A DNA stretch of 64,000 bases from Mangrovitalea sediminis (lineage in GTDB: Bacteria > Pseudomonadota > Gammaproteobacteria > Pseudomonadales > Oleiphilaceae). Below the pieces are notes generated by a model, which made no database searches, had not been told where the DNA came from, and saw only the letters and a list, made by a program, of their open reading frames with translations. Positions 43,523 to 52,736 of the stretch are shown here, piece by piece (position 1 is the first letter of the stretch; every line of letters starts with the position of its first letter). A program made the translations under genes and the position numbers. The stretch is from NCBI RefSeq assembly GCF_002514725.1, contig NZ_NTLB01000001.1, positions 1 through 64,000 of the forward strand, given 5' to 3'.

Positions 43523-44545
43523 CTAGGGACGGCGAGCTACGGTGCTGGGCCGTTGCAGCGGTCCAGCACTCTCCCCTTTACGCAGTTGATGGGGCAAGCG
43601 CTTCACAGCTGGCTGTTCACCCCCCATCCTGGCCAACAGCACGGATACGGCAGTGCGGCCGATGATCGCCCGCGGTTGTACAACAGAACACAGCGACGGA
43701 TAGAAAAGGTCCCCCAGTTCAATACCGTCAAAACCGATCACGGACACATCGTCCGGTACGCGATATCCCCTGCGTTGCAAATCGCTGATCACGCTCAGGG
43801 CCAACAGGTCGTTGGAGCACAGCAAGGCAGTCAGGCCTTCGGGACCGCTCAGTTGCGGCGCCAGCAACGGGAATGAGGCCTGGGTATGCTGCGGCATTTC
43901 GATTACCGGACGCGCGGTCAGCGCCTGCTCTTCCATCGCCTGGCAATACCCCTCATAACGCAGTCTCGCCCTATCCGACTGCGCCACCGGGCCGGCAACC
44001 ATGCCGATCTGACGATGCCCCAATGCCAGCAAGTGCTGAGTGGCGTCATACATGGCCCAGCGGTTGTCGACGGTGACGGCCGCCACCTCGTCAGTCGCGG
44101 GCTGGTTGTATACCAGCACGAACGGCACGGACTCCTGGGCCAACTTGACCAAAACCTCACTGTTCTCCGCGTCGGCGACCGTCAACACCAGGCCATCGAC
44201 GCGCTGGCACAGCATTTCCTCGATAACATCGGCCTCCCGGCTGGCGTCATAGCCGGTTGTCGTCACCAATAATGCGTAGCCCTGCTCCCGCGCCGCGACT
44301 TCCATCGCCTGCAACTGCTCGGCAAAAACCGGATTGCGTAAATCGGGGATCAGGACGCCGATCATGCGGGTCGCCTGCGTACGCAATTGCTGCGCCAGGC
44401 GATTCGGACGGAATGACAGTTCGCGGGCCGCTTCGAGCACCCGTTCACAGGTGCTTTGCCTGACCAGTTCCGGCTGGGAAAATGCGCGCGCTGCGGTGGC
44501 TCGCGATACCCCTGCCCGTTTGGCAACTGCTGCCAGATCCGCCAT
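43523..44545 (-). CDS. LacI-family regulator of the ABC-phosphodiesterase operon
   Basis: A 340-residue repressor with N-terminal helix-turn-helix (MADLAAVAKRAGVSRATAARAFS, residues 1-23) and hinge, followed by a periplasmic-binding-like effector domain (about 60-330). The closest layout is GntR/PurR-type LacI members. It is the first gene of the operon and probably controls itself and the downstream transporter genes through the 18-bp perfect palindrome at 44577-44594, which lies 31 bp before its start codon. The effector is unknown, presumably the transported compound or its hydrolysis product. Confidence 0.9.
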   Translation of the reverse strand: MADLAAVAKRAGVSRATAARAFSQPELVRQSTCERVLEAARELSFRPNRLAQQLRTQATRMIGVLIPDLRNPVFAEQLQAMEVAAREQGYALLVTTTGYDASREADVIEEMLCQRVDGLVLTVADAENSEVLVKLAQESVPFVLVYNQPATDEVAAVTVDNRWAMYDATQHLLALGHRQIGMVAGPVAQSDRARLRYEGYCQAMEEQALTARPVIEMPQHTQASFPLLAPQLSGPEGLTALLCSNDLLALSVISDLQRRGYRVPDDVSVIGFDGIELGDLFYPSLCSVVQPRAIIGRTAVSVLLARMGGEQPAVKRLPHQLRKGESAGPLQRPSTVARRP

Positions 44546-44576
44546 GTTCTCCCGCCCAATTGCTGCTGACCGTCAA

Positions 44577-44594
44577 AATGAGATCGATCTCATT
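44577..44594. promoter_or_regulatory. LacI-type operator, perfect palindrome
   Basis: AATGAGATCGATCTCATT is an 18-bp perfect palindrome with the central CG typical of LacI-family operators. It lies between the divergent LacI-type gene and the coiled-coil gene, immediately upstream of a TTGACG on the minus strand. Autoregulation of the operon from this site is likely. Confidence 0.75.
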
Positions 44595-44771
44595 CCCAAC
44601 GAGGCTAACAAGGGTTTGTGACGCGGAATTGACAGTTTGGCGACAACCATGAGACGGGAGGTAGGGTAACGGTGGCAGCGCCAGATATCCCCTGACTGAC
44701 TTGAATAGTGAAAAACCGCCCCCAAACCTTTGTACTGGCGGTGCATCATCCATGGAACAAAGGAGAGACCC

Positions 44772-45071
44772 ATGTCACTGAAGGATTCGTTGATTTCGAA
44801 ACTCGAAACGCAGATCGAGGCCTGGGAAAAGCAGGTCGACTCGATGAAGGCCAAGGCGCAGGAGCGCAAGGCGAATGCAGATAATGAAAAGGCATCCGCT
44901 CAAATCCAGGAGGATATAGCGGATCAGGTGCAGCGACTCCAGCACCATATGGAAGACGCCCGCCGCCAGATCGAAGAGCTGCGACAGGCGGGGGAAAGCC
45001 GACTGAACGATTTAAAGCACCGGATCGATCACTGGCTGGGCCAGGACAAAGGCGGTGACGCCCCACACTGA
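44772..45071 (+). CDS. Small coiled-coil protein of unknown function
   Basis: A 99-residue charged protein that is almost entirely helical, with heptad patterning from about residue 4 to 88 (LISKLETQIEAWEKQVDSM; VQRLQHHMEDARRQIEEL). No signal peptide or membrane segment is seen, so it should be cytoplasmic. AGGAGAG stands 5 bp before the ATG, a strong translation signal. Many gammaproteobacteria have similar small coiled-coil proteins, often stress-linked; no function is assigned. Confidence 0.8.
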   Translation: MSLKDSLISKLETQIEAWEKQVDSMKAKAQERKANADNEKASAQIQEDIADQVQRLQHHMEDARRQIEELRQAGESRLNDLKHRIDHWLGQDKGGDAPH

Positions 45072-45136
45072 GCTGTGAGCGTCACCCTTAATACCCCTGG
45101 GAGCCGGTGTCGGCCCCAGGGTTGAACGTCAGCCCA

Positions 45137-45808
45137 TCAGCCGTTGATTTGCTGCTCCAACGGTACCAGCTTGAGTTCGACGCGACGATTCGCCTGACGC
45201 CCCGCAGCGGTGGCGTTGGAGGCAATCGGCGCACTTTCACCAAAGCCGCGGGCCTGAATGCGACCGGCAGCGATGCCCTGGTTCACCAGGTAACTGGCCA
45301 CGGACTGGGCGCGCTCCTGGCTCAGTTGCATGTTATAGGACGCCTTGCCGGTACTGTCGGTGAAACCGTTGACCTGAATGGCAGTCTTGTCGAACTTCTT
45401 CAGTACCAGGGCCACCGAATGCAGGACATCATAGAACTGCGAACGAATGCTCGCCTGATTCAAGTCGAACGTGATGTTGCCCGGCATGATCAGGTTGATA
45501 TCGTTACCGTTACGCTGTACCTGAACACCGGTACCCTGTAACTGATGACGCAGTTCGGCTTCCTGCTTGTCCATGTAGTAACCGACACCGCCGCCCACGG
45601 CGCCGCCGATGGCCGCACCCAGCAGGGCACCACGCACATGATTCTTGCCGTCAGCCGCCGCAGCACCGATAGCCGCACCGGCCAGGGCACCAATAGCGCT
45701 GCCCTTGGTGGAATCAGAGACCTTCTGCTCTCCGGTGTAAGGGTCGTAGGTCATACAGCCCGTCAGAGTGTAGCCGGCAATAACACAGGCCAGGATAGCT
45801 TTCTTCAC
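45137..45808 (-). CDS. OmpA-family lipoprotein (YiaD-like)
   Basis: A 223-residue outer-membrane lipoprotein with lipobox LTGC (Cys18). Residues 37-80 form a glycine-zipper segment (GSAIGALAGAAIGAAA; GALLGAAIGGAVGGGVGYYMD). The C-terminal OmpA domain (about 105-215) has the peptidoglycan-binding NGFTDSTGKASYNMQLSQERAQSVASYL and NRRVEL motifs. It probably tethers the outer membrane to the cell wall. Translation starts at GTG behind AAGGAG, directly after the stop of the preceding hydrolase gene, so the two genes are cotranscribed. Confidence 0.93.
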   Translation of the reverse strand: MKKAILACVIAGYTLTGCMTYDPYTGEQKVSDSTKGSAIGALAGAAIGAAAADGKNHVRGALLGAAIGGAVGGGVGYYMDKQEAELRHQLQGTGVQVQRNGNDINLIMPGNITFDLNQASIRSQFYDVLHSVALVLKKFDKTAIQVNGFTDSTGKASYNMQLSQERAQSVASYLVNQGIAAGRIQARGFGESAPIASNATAAGRQANRRVELKLVPLEQQING

Positions 45809-46846
45809 TCAGGAACTCCTTTTATCTCGTCGAGAAAGGCCGGCCTCAGGAGGCTGCCCGTTGAACGTATCCGTTATAATATCGAAAACTTGCTGCTGCA
45901 CATCAGCAATCTCGTTCACCAAGTGATGCCGCCCCTCGGGAAGCTGCATAATATGTGAACGAATGAACTTGTCGCGGATTACCCCTATGTTATGCCGCCA
46001 ATCGACGGTCATATCCATTTCACCCTGAACCACCGTTACCGGAAAGTCGATCGGAGGCGCATTCTCGATCACCGGAACCCAGGCTTTCAAAGCGCCCACC
46101 CAGTCTACCGATACGGCTCTCGGCTGCAACGGATCTTTCTCTTTCAGGAATCGCAAAAAGCGCGGGTTGGCGCTGTTTTCCGAGAACATGCGTTTCCAAT
46201 GGCGCAGAAAGGGACTGACCATCAGGTGCAGCATCCTGGCCGGCAACCAGGCTGCCGGGCGAATCAGTGGCGCAAGGAGTACGACCGCTGAAAACGTCGA
46301 AGTATCCCGCCCCTGGGAAAGCAGATAGTCGATCAGTATGGCACCCCCGGTACTTTGCCCGACCGCAAACCAGGGCTCGGCGGTCCGACCGCGCGCACGG
46401 CGCAGCACTTCCCGCAGGATTATCTGATAGGCGCCGAAATCATCGATAACGGCCGGTTCGCCCGACGACAGTCCATGCCCCGGCAGGTCGTAGAACAGGA
46501 TGTCATATCCCTTACCCAGGCAGTGCGCGAACAACTGCCCGTAAAGCCCGGCATGATCGAAGTAGCCATGGAAGATAAAAACGGTGCCCCGCGAATCAGG
46601 GCGCCGATAATAGTGGACCGCGATCCGGTAACCCGTCACATCGATGCGCCCAAGGCGGTGCTCGAGATCCGGGTAGGCTTCATGCAGGTCGAGCCCGTAG
46701 AAACGGCAGTAAGCTGTTTCTTCCTCGCTCAGAGGTCGGGTATCGATAAACTCGAAGGGGACCAGATTGGCGCTTATGCGTTCCGCACGCCATTGCGGGT
46801 CGGGAATATCATCGGTTTTCCAGTACACGGGCGCCTGACATTGCAA
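45809..46846 (-). CDS. Alpha/beta hydrolase (serine aminopeptidase S33-like/lysophospholipase)
   Basis: A 345-residue cytosolic hydrolase. The oxyanion HGYFDHAGLY (about 94-103), nucleophile elbow GQSTGGA (about 164-170) and the late Asp and His (QGEMDMTVDW; EGRHHLVNE) fit the monoacylglycerol lipase/lysophospholipase branch. No signal peptide is seen. It is the upstream partner of the OmpA-family lipoprotein gene, with the Shine-Dalgarno of the latter inside its last codons. The natural substrate is unknown, probably a lipid ester. Confidence 0.88.
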   Translation of the reverse strand: MQCQAPVYWKTDDIPDPQWRAERISANLVPFEFIDTRPLSEEETAYCRFYGLDLHEAYPDLEHRLGRIDVTGYRIAVHYYRRPDSRGTVFIFHGYFDHAGLYGQLFAHCLGKGYDILFYDLPGHGLSSGEPAVIDDFGAYQIILREVLRRARGRTAEPWFAVGQSTGGAILIDYLLSQGRDTSTFSAVVLLAPLIRPAAWLPARMLHLMVSPFLRHWKRMFSENSANPRFLRFLKEKDPLQPRAVSVDWVGALKAWVPVIENAPPIDFPVTVVQGEMDMTVDWRHNIGVIRDKFIRSHIMQLPEGRHHLVNEIADVQQQVFDIITDTFNGQPPEAGLSRRDKRSS

Positions 46847-46977
46847 AGGGCTGTCACCGGTTCGCCGGTATCGCCCAGGTTGTCGCTATGCGGCCCCAGG
46901 ATACCGGCCGCCAGTTTCACACAGCACGCAGTTTAGCCTGTTCCATCCATAAAGGGGACCGAACCGCATCACGTAAA

Positions 46978-47832
46978 TCAGAATGGGAACCCCAGGTTGA
47001 CGGTAACCGCCTTGAGGTTATCGCCGCGCACCAGCGAAACCCCAACCCGCTGCAACGGGATGTGATGCCAATGCACCGGTTTGGCCAAGCCAAAGGTCGC
47101 ACCGACGTAAAAGAGGTCCCGCAACGTGATCTGTTCACCGGCGACTCCCGCAAAAGACAGGTTGTTGCCGAAGTGACGCCATAACAGGAAACCACTGGCC
47201 GTCAGGCTGTGCTGCCCCAGATGCCAGCCCGTGGGAACCTCATAGTCGAGCCCGTTCTCGAAGAGCACAAAGCCCTGCCGGTTCGGCGACCCATGGATCT
47301 CCTGTCCGGCGATAATGGCACCGGTACCGAGACTTAGGATGCCGTTGCCGGCCCTCCAGCGCTTGATACTGCGTACCCCGGCATCCGCCAACGTCGCCGT
47401 CTGCTGTTGCTCGATATCCCTCGCCAGCCCGATCTCGAAATAGGGGGACAGGTGCCAGTCGTGCCCCATATCGACATGCCATCCTACCCCGGGCAACAGC
47501 GTGTAGGTCCGCACTCCCCTGGGAAGCGAGCGATCCGCCAGCGTTTGCAGATCGAAATTACTGAACCCGGCCGTCGCCGTCAGGCGCAGTTGTGTCTGAA
47601 CCGGATCTTCGAAGTTATCGGTCAGCACATAGGTCAGCGGCAGGCGAAGCACGGCGATGGTATCGCCGGATGCCTTGTAGTACCCCGTGCCCAATACCGG
47701 CGCGTACACGTAACTGAACTCCGGCGGAGGCCCGTCAGCCCGTGCCGCATTGCCGACGACCAGAAGCGCCAGCACCCCGGCCGAATTCAGCAGACGCCGC
47801 ACCAAGGAAACGGGAGGGAAAAATGCCTTCAT
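46978..47832 (-). CDS. Predicted outer-membrane beta-barrel protein
   Basis: A 284-residue protein with a signal peptide cleaved after ARA (about residue 32). The mature part alternates hydrophobic and polar residues in short strands and ends in GFPF, an aromatic C-terminus typical of barrels inserted by BamA. About ten to twelve strands can be picked out. I do not recognise the family; it resembles small uncharacterised DUF-type barrels. It is a single gene, convergent with none. Confidence 0.75.
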   Translation of the reverse strand: MKAFFPPVSLVRRLLNSAGVLALLVVGNAARADGPPPEFSYVYAPVLGTGYYKASGDTIAVLRLPLTYVLTDNFEDPVQTQLRLTATAGFSNFDLQTLADRSLPRGVRTYTLLPGVGWHVDMGHDWHLSPYFEIGLARDIEQQQTATLADAGVRSIKRWRAGNGILSLGTGAIIAGQEIHGSPNRQGFVLFENGLDYEVPTGWHLGQHSLTASGFLLWRHFGNNLSFAGVAGEQITLRDLFYVGATFGLAKPVHWHHIPLQRVGVSLVRGDNLKAVTVNLGFPF

Positions 47833-48099
47833 GTTTTGTGAAAGTCGTCACTGCCAATGCTCGACACCCAACATGGGAGTCTGAGATAGTGGTTACAAAT
47901 AATAACAAGAGAACGATCATGGGAGTTCGCTCGCGCTTACACAAGCCCGACGTTTTACAACCTTCGCCGCTATCCCTTACCGACGTCAACACTTCGGTCG
48001 GAGACGGCGCAAACGTCGCATACCTACCCGGCCAGTCGCGCAGCTCAAGCCTCTCTGTCGGACACGCACCATGGTGTCCCAGCACGGGTCCAGTCAGCC

Positions 48100-48744
48100 A
48101 TGCCCGTTGATCTCTCCACACCCCCGGTAACATGCCAGGCCGCCCGCGTCCTGATTGTCGACGACCACCCCTTCTTTTCGGAAGGTCTGGCCATGGCGTT
48201 ACGCCAAAGTGGCTGTGCAGAAGATATCCATACCGCCGCCAGTGTCTACGAAGCCCGCCACTATCTGGCTCGACACCAAAATACAGAACTGATCCTGCTG
48301 GATCTGGGCCTGCCGGACGCTGCGGGCCTGACGTTGATTCGCGGACTGACCGATGCCGGCCTGCCCATCCCCGTCGTCATCGTCTCCAGCCGTGAAGATG
48401 AAGGCACCATACGCGCAGCCCGGGCTGCCGGCGCCCAGGGCTTCATGCCGAAGTCCGCAGGGACGCGCGAACTGAAGCGAATGATCACTGCCATCCTGAG
48501 GGGCGACCTTTGGTTTCCGACAGTGGAGCGTCAACAGCTGAACCCGCTGGTCTCGCTGACGCCGCGCCAACAGGAAGTACTCGACCTTTTGGCCGCGGGC
48601 CTTCCCAACAAGCGGATTTGCCAGGAGCTCGAACTGACCGGTCACACGGTCAAAACCCACCTGAAAGCCATCTTTGCCTCCTTGCAGGTCCATAACCGGA
48701 CCGAGTGTGTACTGCTCGCCCGCGAACTCGGCTTGGTCGACTGA
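48100..48744 (+). CDS. NarL/LuxR-type response regulator
   Basis: A 214-residue two-component regulator. The receiver domain has Asp21/Asp22 (IVDDHPF), phospho-acceptor Asp68 (LLDLGLPD), and Lys115 (FMPKSAG). A LuxR-type helix-turn-helix follows (LTPRQQEVLDLLAAGLPNKRICQELELTGHTVKTHLKAIF, about 151-190). No kinase is cotranscribed, but the hybrid histidine kinase gene lies tail-to-tail with only 4 bp between, making it the obvious partner. Targets are unknown. Confidence 0.92.
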   Translation: MPVDLSTPPVTCQAARVLIVDDHPFFSEGLAMALRQSGCAEDIHTAASVYEARHYLARHQNTELILLDLGLPDAAGLTLIRGLTDAGLPIPVVIVSSREDEGTIRAARAAGAQGFMPKSAGTRELKRMITAILRGDLWFPTVERQQLNPLVSLTPRQQEVLDLLAAGLPNKRICQELELTGHTVKTHLKAIFASLQVHNRTECVLLARELGLVD

Positions 48745-48748
48745 CGCT

Positions 48749-50500
48749 TCAAGGCGCTACAGGCACATCCTCCTTGGCCATCAACCGGGAAATCGCTGCC
48801 CGTAATCGGGGAGCGCTTAAGGGCTTATGCAGCAACCAGGTCTGACTATCAGGGGCAAACCCCTGGCGACAGGCGGTATCCGCCGTCACCAGAATAGCCG
48901 GCAGCGTACCGATTCTCTGGCGCAGACGTTCTAGGCAGGCGCGACCATCCAGACCAGCCCCCAGATGAATATCCACGATGGCCAGATCCGGCGAGCCCGA
49001 ACCCTCGGCTGCCAGCGCCTCCTCGGCCGACGAAAAGCAGCTCGGACAATACCCCCATTGTTCCAACAGGCGGGCCACCCAGCGTCGGCTTTCCACATGG
49101 TCTTCAATCACCCATACCCGGATGTCTTCTGCGGCCACCGGCGACACCCGAACAACATCCACGGCCATCGCCCCAGGCGCCCTGGCACCGAGCAGAATAA
49201 CGCTGAAGCAGGCACCTCGCGCCGCCGCGGAATGCAACTGACAGTGCCCTCCCATCAATAGCGTGAGTTGTTGCACAATAGCCAGCCCCAGCCCCAGGCC
49301 ACGTTCCGCCAGGGGAGTCGTGCCACCCTGAACGAAGGGCTCGAACAGGCGGCGCTGGTCTTCACGAGAAATACCTATCCCGTCGTCCCGGACGTCCAGG
49401 ATGACGCGATTGCCGCGCGCATGACACGACAGTTTCACCCTGCGACATTGTGCGTGCTGTAATGCGTTTTGCACCAGGTTATGCAGAATGCGCCGCAGCA
49501 GCACGCTGTCCGCCTTGACGTACAGAGCGTCAGCGTCGGAAACTTCGAGTGTCACTCCCGAGGCCTCCGCCGCCTCCTGTAATTCGCCCGCGACACGCCG
49601 CATCAGTTCAACGGCATTCACCGATTCCAGCACCGGCTTGACCATTCCCTCGTCGAGCCGTGAGAGGTCCAGCAGGGACTCCAGCAAGTGATTGAGGTGA
49701 TCCACGGAACTGCCCAGCTGATCAAAAATGCGCCGTTGCTCCTGCTGGCCCAGCGGCCCGTTCAAATTGGCCAGCAGCAGGTTGATCACATGCAACGGCT
49801 GACGCAGATCGTGGCTGGCAACCGCGACAAAACGGGTCTTGCGGCGACTCTCGGCTTCGGCCTGCTCACGAGCCAACTCCAGCTGTAAGCTGTCGAGGAA
49901 GTGGGCCCGCTGACTGTATTCCTGCAGCCAGGCCCCCACGATGCCGATAATATGGGCCGTCACCACAAAGAAGCTGTTGTACAGAATCTTCTCGCTCGGC
50001 GTGCCCATCCGCCACTCCATCGCCACATAGGACACGACGATCGCACTCGAGATGAAGGTTGCTGTTCGACAGGACAACCCCATCAGGAAATAGCCGAACA
50101 TCAGGCACAGCAGAATGCCGTCATAGGGCATCGGCACAGCCAGGTCCCGGGCGATACCGATAAGCAACACCAGGCTGAGGCCACCCCACAGGTATGAAAA
50201 AGCGTAAAACGGAGGGAAATAGGCCGGTCGCCAGCGCCGGATAACCAGTACGGCAGCAAAGACAGGGCAAGTCACCAGCAAGCGGACCGGAATCGTCCAC
50301 TCCGATAGACGGGCGGGAAAGGTGGCATAATCCAGGAAGGCGTAAAAGAAAAAGAGCGCGAGCGCACTGACCGCAACCGGGTACGCCCGCTCTCTCATGG
50401 CGTCTATGCGACGCCGGCGAAAAAGGCCTTCGAGCTCAGGTTCAAATCGCAGCGAACGGAATCCCCGCTCCGCCTGATCCGTTAATTGTTGTTGTTTCAT
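48749..50500 (-). CDS. Membrane hybrid histidine kinase
   Basis: A 583-residue sensor with about six N-terminal membrane helices (about 40-190) and no large periplasmic loop, suggesting it senses a signal within or near the membrane. A HisKA domain with His230 (VASHDLRQPL), a HATPase_c domain (NLVQNALQHA; DDGIGI; GLGLGLAIV) and a C-terminal receiver with Asp510 (LAIVDIHLG) follow. No Hpt domain is seen, so phosphotransfer to the neighbouring NarL-type regulator would need another protein or bypass the receiver. The ATG at 50500 gives MKQQQLTD; the frame is open 24 codons upstream. Signal unknown. Confidence 0.9.
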   Translation of the reverse strand: MKQQQLTDQAERGFRSLRFEPELEGLFRRRRIDAMRERAYPVAVSALALFFFYAFLDYATFPARLSEWTIPVRLLVTCPVFAAVLVIRRWRPAYFPPFYAFSYLWGGLSLVLLIGIARDLAVPMPYDGILLCLMFGYFLMGLSCRTATFISSAIVVSYVAMEWRMGTPSEKILYNSFFVVTAHIIGIVGAWLQEYSQRAHFLDSLQLELAREQAEAESRRKTRFVAVASHDLRQPLHVINLLLANLNGPLGQQEQRRIFDQLGSSVDHLNHLLESLLDLSRLDEGMVKPVLESVNAVELMRRVAGELQEAAEASGVTLEVSDADALYVKADSVLLRRILHNLVQNALQHAQCRRVKLSCHARGNRVILDVRDDGIGISREDQRRLFEPFVQGGTTPLAERGLGLGLAIVQQLTLLMGGHCQLHSAAARGACFSVILLGARAPGAMAVDVVRVSPVAAEDIRVWVIEDHVESRRWVARLLEQWGYCPSCFSSAEEALAAEGSGSPDLAIVDIHLGAGLDGRACLERLRQRIGTLPAILVTADTACRQGFAPDSQTWLLHKPLSAPRLRAAISRLMAKEDVPVAP

Positions 50501-50631
50501 CGGACACTCTCGGCGAGACGTCCGCGGATACCCTCCGGCATGCTTATCATGACGGAGCCATCGGCGAACCACCCTCTATCCTAGAGCGCCGGGCGGCATC
50601 TTGCCTGCGCGTCACTTCACAGACTGGCCTG

Positions 50632-51795
50632 TTAATCTGTCGTGACGTTCTTATCGTTGGCTCCCTGCGACGCCAGATCCCGCAGTCTGGCCTGGGTACG
50701 GGCCTCTTCCGAGCTGAAGTCCCGCTTGAGCAGATCCTGCAACGCCTTGGTCTTGTCCTCCGGCGCCAGACCGGCCTGCTCGATTTGCTGCCGATCCTGC
50801 AGATAGGTCGCGTAATCCTGATTGAACTGCTTCTGGGCCGTCATATAGTTGACGACATTCTGGATCTGATCGCTGCTGACACCCATCTGCCGAAGCTGTT
50901 CCGCCGCATCGTCAGGTGAGGAAGCTGTTTTCTCGACCTTGGCGATAGCCGCCGACTGATCCGCATTACGGGTCAATTGCACCTGGGTATGGCGAATGAT
51001 GGGCGGCAGGTTGTCGCGGGCATTGGCGATCATCTGCGCTTTCTCAGAATTGGTCAGATCCTGTCGCTGCTCGATCTGCAGGGTCTTGATCGTGTAGTCC
51101 CCATATGCCTCCTGCAAGCCGAAAAATGCCTGCACCGCGTCGGCAGGCATGGTTTCGCGGCGAAGCGCCTTCAATTTGTCCAGGCTGCTCCGGAGCACCT
51201 GCAACTGGAACTGCGGAGTCTGCTGGTCGGGGGGCACGTTGATCGCCTGCTGCGACAGGGACAGTGCCTTTTCCTTGTAATTCAGATAGTCACCGAGCAA
51301 GGTCATCGCCTGATCCAGGGCCTGCGGCGGCAGGGACCCACGTGCCAGCTTTTCCATCTGAGCCACTGCAACTTCCGGCGACACCTCTCCGACCGTACTC
51401 AGGAAGTAATCGAAGAAGTCTTTCACATGGAGGTCGACAATCAGGTTGCCATTGGCATCGGCGCGCAGGGCACCATCGATATTGGTGCCCTGCAACGACT
51501 TGGCAAAGGCGGTTCCCGGCAGACGTTTTGGCGTCTGCCAGACGACCTTGGGTTTCACCGTCACGGAGGGCGTAGCCTTCGGTTCAACGGCAGACACGGC
51601 GCCTGGCGCCGCCGCGACCGCTGCGGGCGCCGTACGATCCGCTGCGGCGACCATGGACATCGACGCCCCGGAATGCTGCCACTGTTGCATCCCCACAAAG
51701 AAGATGCCGGCAACCAGTATCGCCAATACCCCAGCCGTCACCAGGACAGCCGGCCGTTTCAGTTCATCGCGCATCGTACGTGCCATGTCACTCAC
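50632..51795 (-). CDS. lifO: Lipase-specific foldase (lipase chaperone)
   Basis: A 387-residue inner-membrane-anchored foldase (TM about 16-36, then a Ala/Pro-rich linker to about 85, then two minidomains joined by a long helical region). It folds the cognate lipase in the periplasm before type II secretion. The family motif RxxFDY(F/C)LSAxGE appears as KDFFDYFLSTVGE (125-137), with Lys for Arg and Thr for Ala. It follows the lipase gene by 17 bp, the normal lip-lif order. The altered motif may have coevolved with the lipase variant next door. Confidence 0.93.
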   Translation of the reverse strand: MSDMARTMRDELKRPAVLVTAGVLAILVAGIFFVGMQQWQHSGASMSMVAAADRTAPAAVAAAPGAVSAVEPKATPSVTVKPKVVWQTPKRLPGTAFAKSLQGTNIDGALRADANGNLIVDLHVKDFFDYFLSTVGEVSPEVAVAQMEKLARGSLPPQALDQAMTLLGDYLNYKEKALSLSQQAINVPPDQQTPQFQLQVLRSSLDKLKALRRETMPADAVQAFFGLQEAYGDYTIKTLQIEQRQDLTNSEKAQMIANARDNLPPIIRHTQVQLTRNADQSAAIAKVEKTASSPDDAAEQLRQMGVSSDQIQNVVNYMTAQKQFNQDYATYLQDRQQIEQAGLAPEDKTKALQDLLKRDFSSEEARTQARLRDLASQGANDKNVTTD

Positions 51796-51812
51796 CTCTC
51801 CACCATCGCCAA

Positions 51813-52736
51813 TTACAGGCCGAGGTTCACCAGGCGATTAGCCTGCTGACGGTACAGGGAAACCGGGTCGAGCCAGATCGAACGCACACCGAACAGCTGA
51901 TTGATGGCATCCAGGTGGTTCATGTCATAGCTGGTGCTGATCACTTTGCCCATCATGGACTCACAGGCACTGACGAGGCCATCGTTGGGTTCGCCGTTGA
52001 AGGCCAGTGACGTGATGCTCAGGACCGGATCGGACAGATCAAGTACGTTGGTGAAGGGCGAGTCGCCGTTCCAGGAAAAGAACTTCATGTTATAGCCGCC
52101 GATGCTGACGTTTTCATTGGTACCGGCGCAGCTGTAGCGGTTAACACCCTTCCAGCCCAGGGCATTGTTGAGGTCGGTGGTGCCCGGTGTAGTCAGCGTT
52201 TCCATGGCCGCAACTGCATCCTGCGGATTGTTGGCGCCGGACAGCAGGTTGACCAGGTCACCCAGCGCGTTTACCAAAGATGCCACGCCATTTTCCAGGG
52301 AGGGGTTGGGCTGGAGAATACCGGCAATCACGTCAGCGACCTTGGACCCCTTGTTCACACCGTCGATCGACGTGATAGAGGCAATCCGCGAAGGTACCAA
52401 TGCCGCCGCGACCCGTGCCGTCGGTGCTCCCTGGCTGTGAGCGAACAGGTTGAACTTCGGATCCGGCAGCGTGTTGATGTAGCTGGCCAACTGCTGACCA
52501 CGAAGCTCGCTGCTGTTGACGAACGAGACGCTGACCGTATAGACCTTGGCACCGCTGCGTTCCAGGTTCCAGGGGATATCGTAGAAGTAGTCGATCAGGC
52601 CACCGATGGTGCTGAAACCGGTCAGGCCATGAACCAGCAGAATCGGATAACGAGTCTGTGTATAACCGGTCGCCAGACTGGGACCGGAGAAAGCAACGGC
52701 AATTAATGCCACAAGGGAAACGAGTAATTTTCGCAT
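51813..52736 (-). CDS. lip: Secreted triacylglycerol lipase (family I)
   Basis: A 307-residue foldase-dependent lipase. The start at 52736 follows GGAG and gives a Sec signal ending near SLA (about 20-22). Oxyanion HG is at 36-37 (LLVHGLTG). The nucleophile elbow is AHSQG (99-103, Ser101), where the first Gly of G-H-S-x-G is Ala. Asp and His of the triad and the calcium site lie in NDGLVSAC and MNHLDAINQLFG; the end DPVSLYRQQANRLVNLGL matches Pseudomonas lipases. The two cysteines near 208 and 257 fit the family disulfide. It is followed by its foldase gene. Confidence 0.93.
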   Translation of the reverse strand: MRKLLVSLVALIAVAFSGPSLATGYTQTRYPILLVHGLTGFSTIGGLIDYFYDIPWNLERSGAKVYTVSVSFVNSSELRGQQLASYINTLPDPKFNLFAHSQGAPTARVAAALVPSRIASITSIDGVNKGSKVADVIAGILQPNPSLENGVASLVNALGDLVNLLSGANNPQDAVAAMETLTTPGTTDLNNALGWKGVNRYSCAGTNENVSIGGYNMKFFSWNGDSPFTNVLDLSDPVLSITSLAFNGEPNDGLVSACESMMGKVISTSYDMNHLDAINQLFGVRSIWLDPVSLYRQQANRLVNLGL

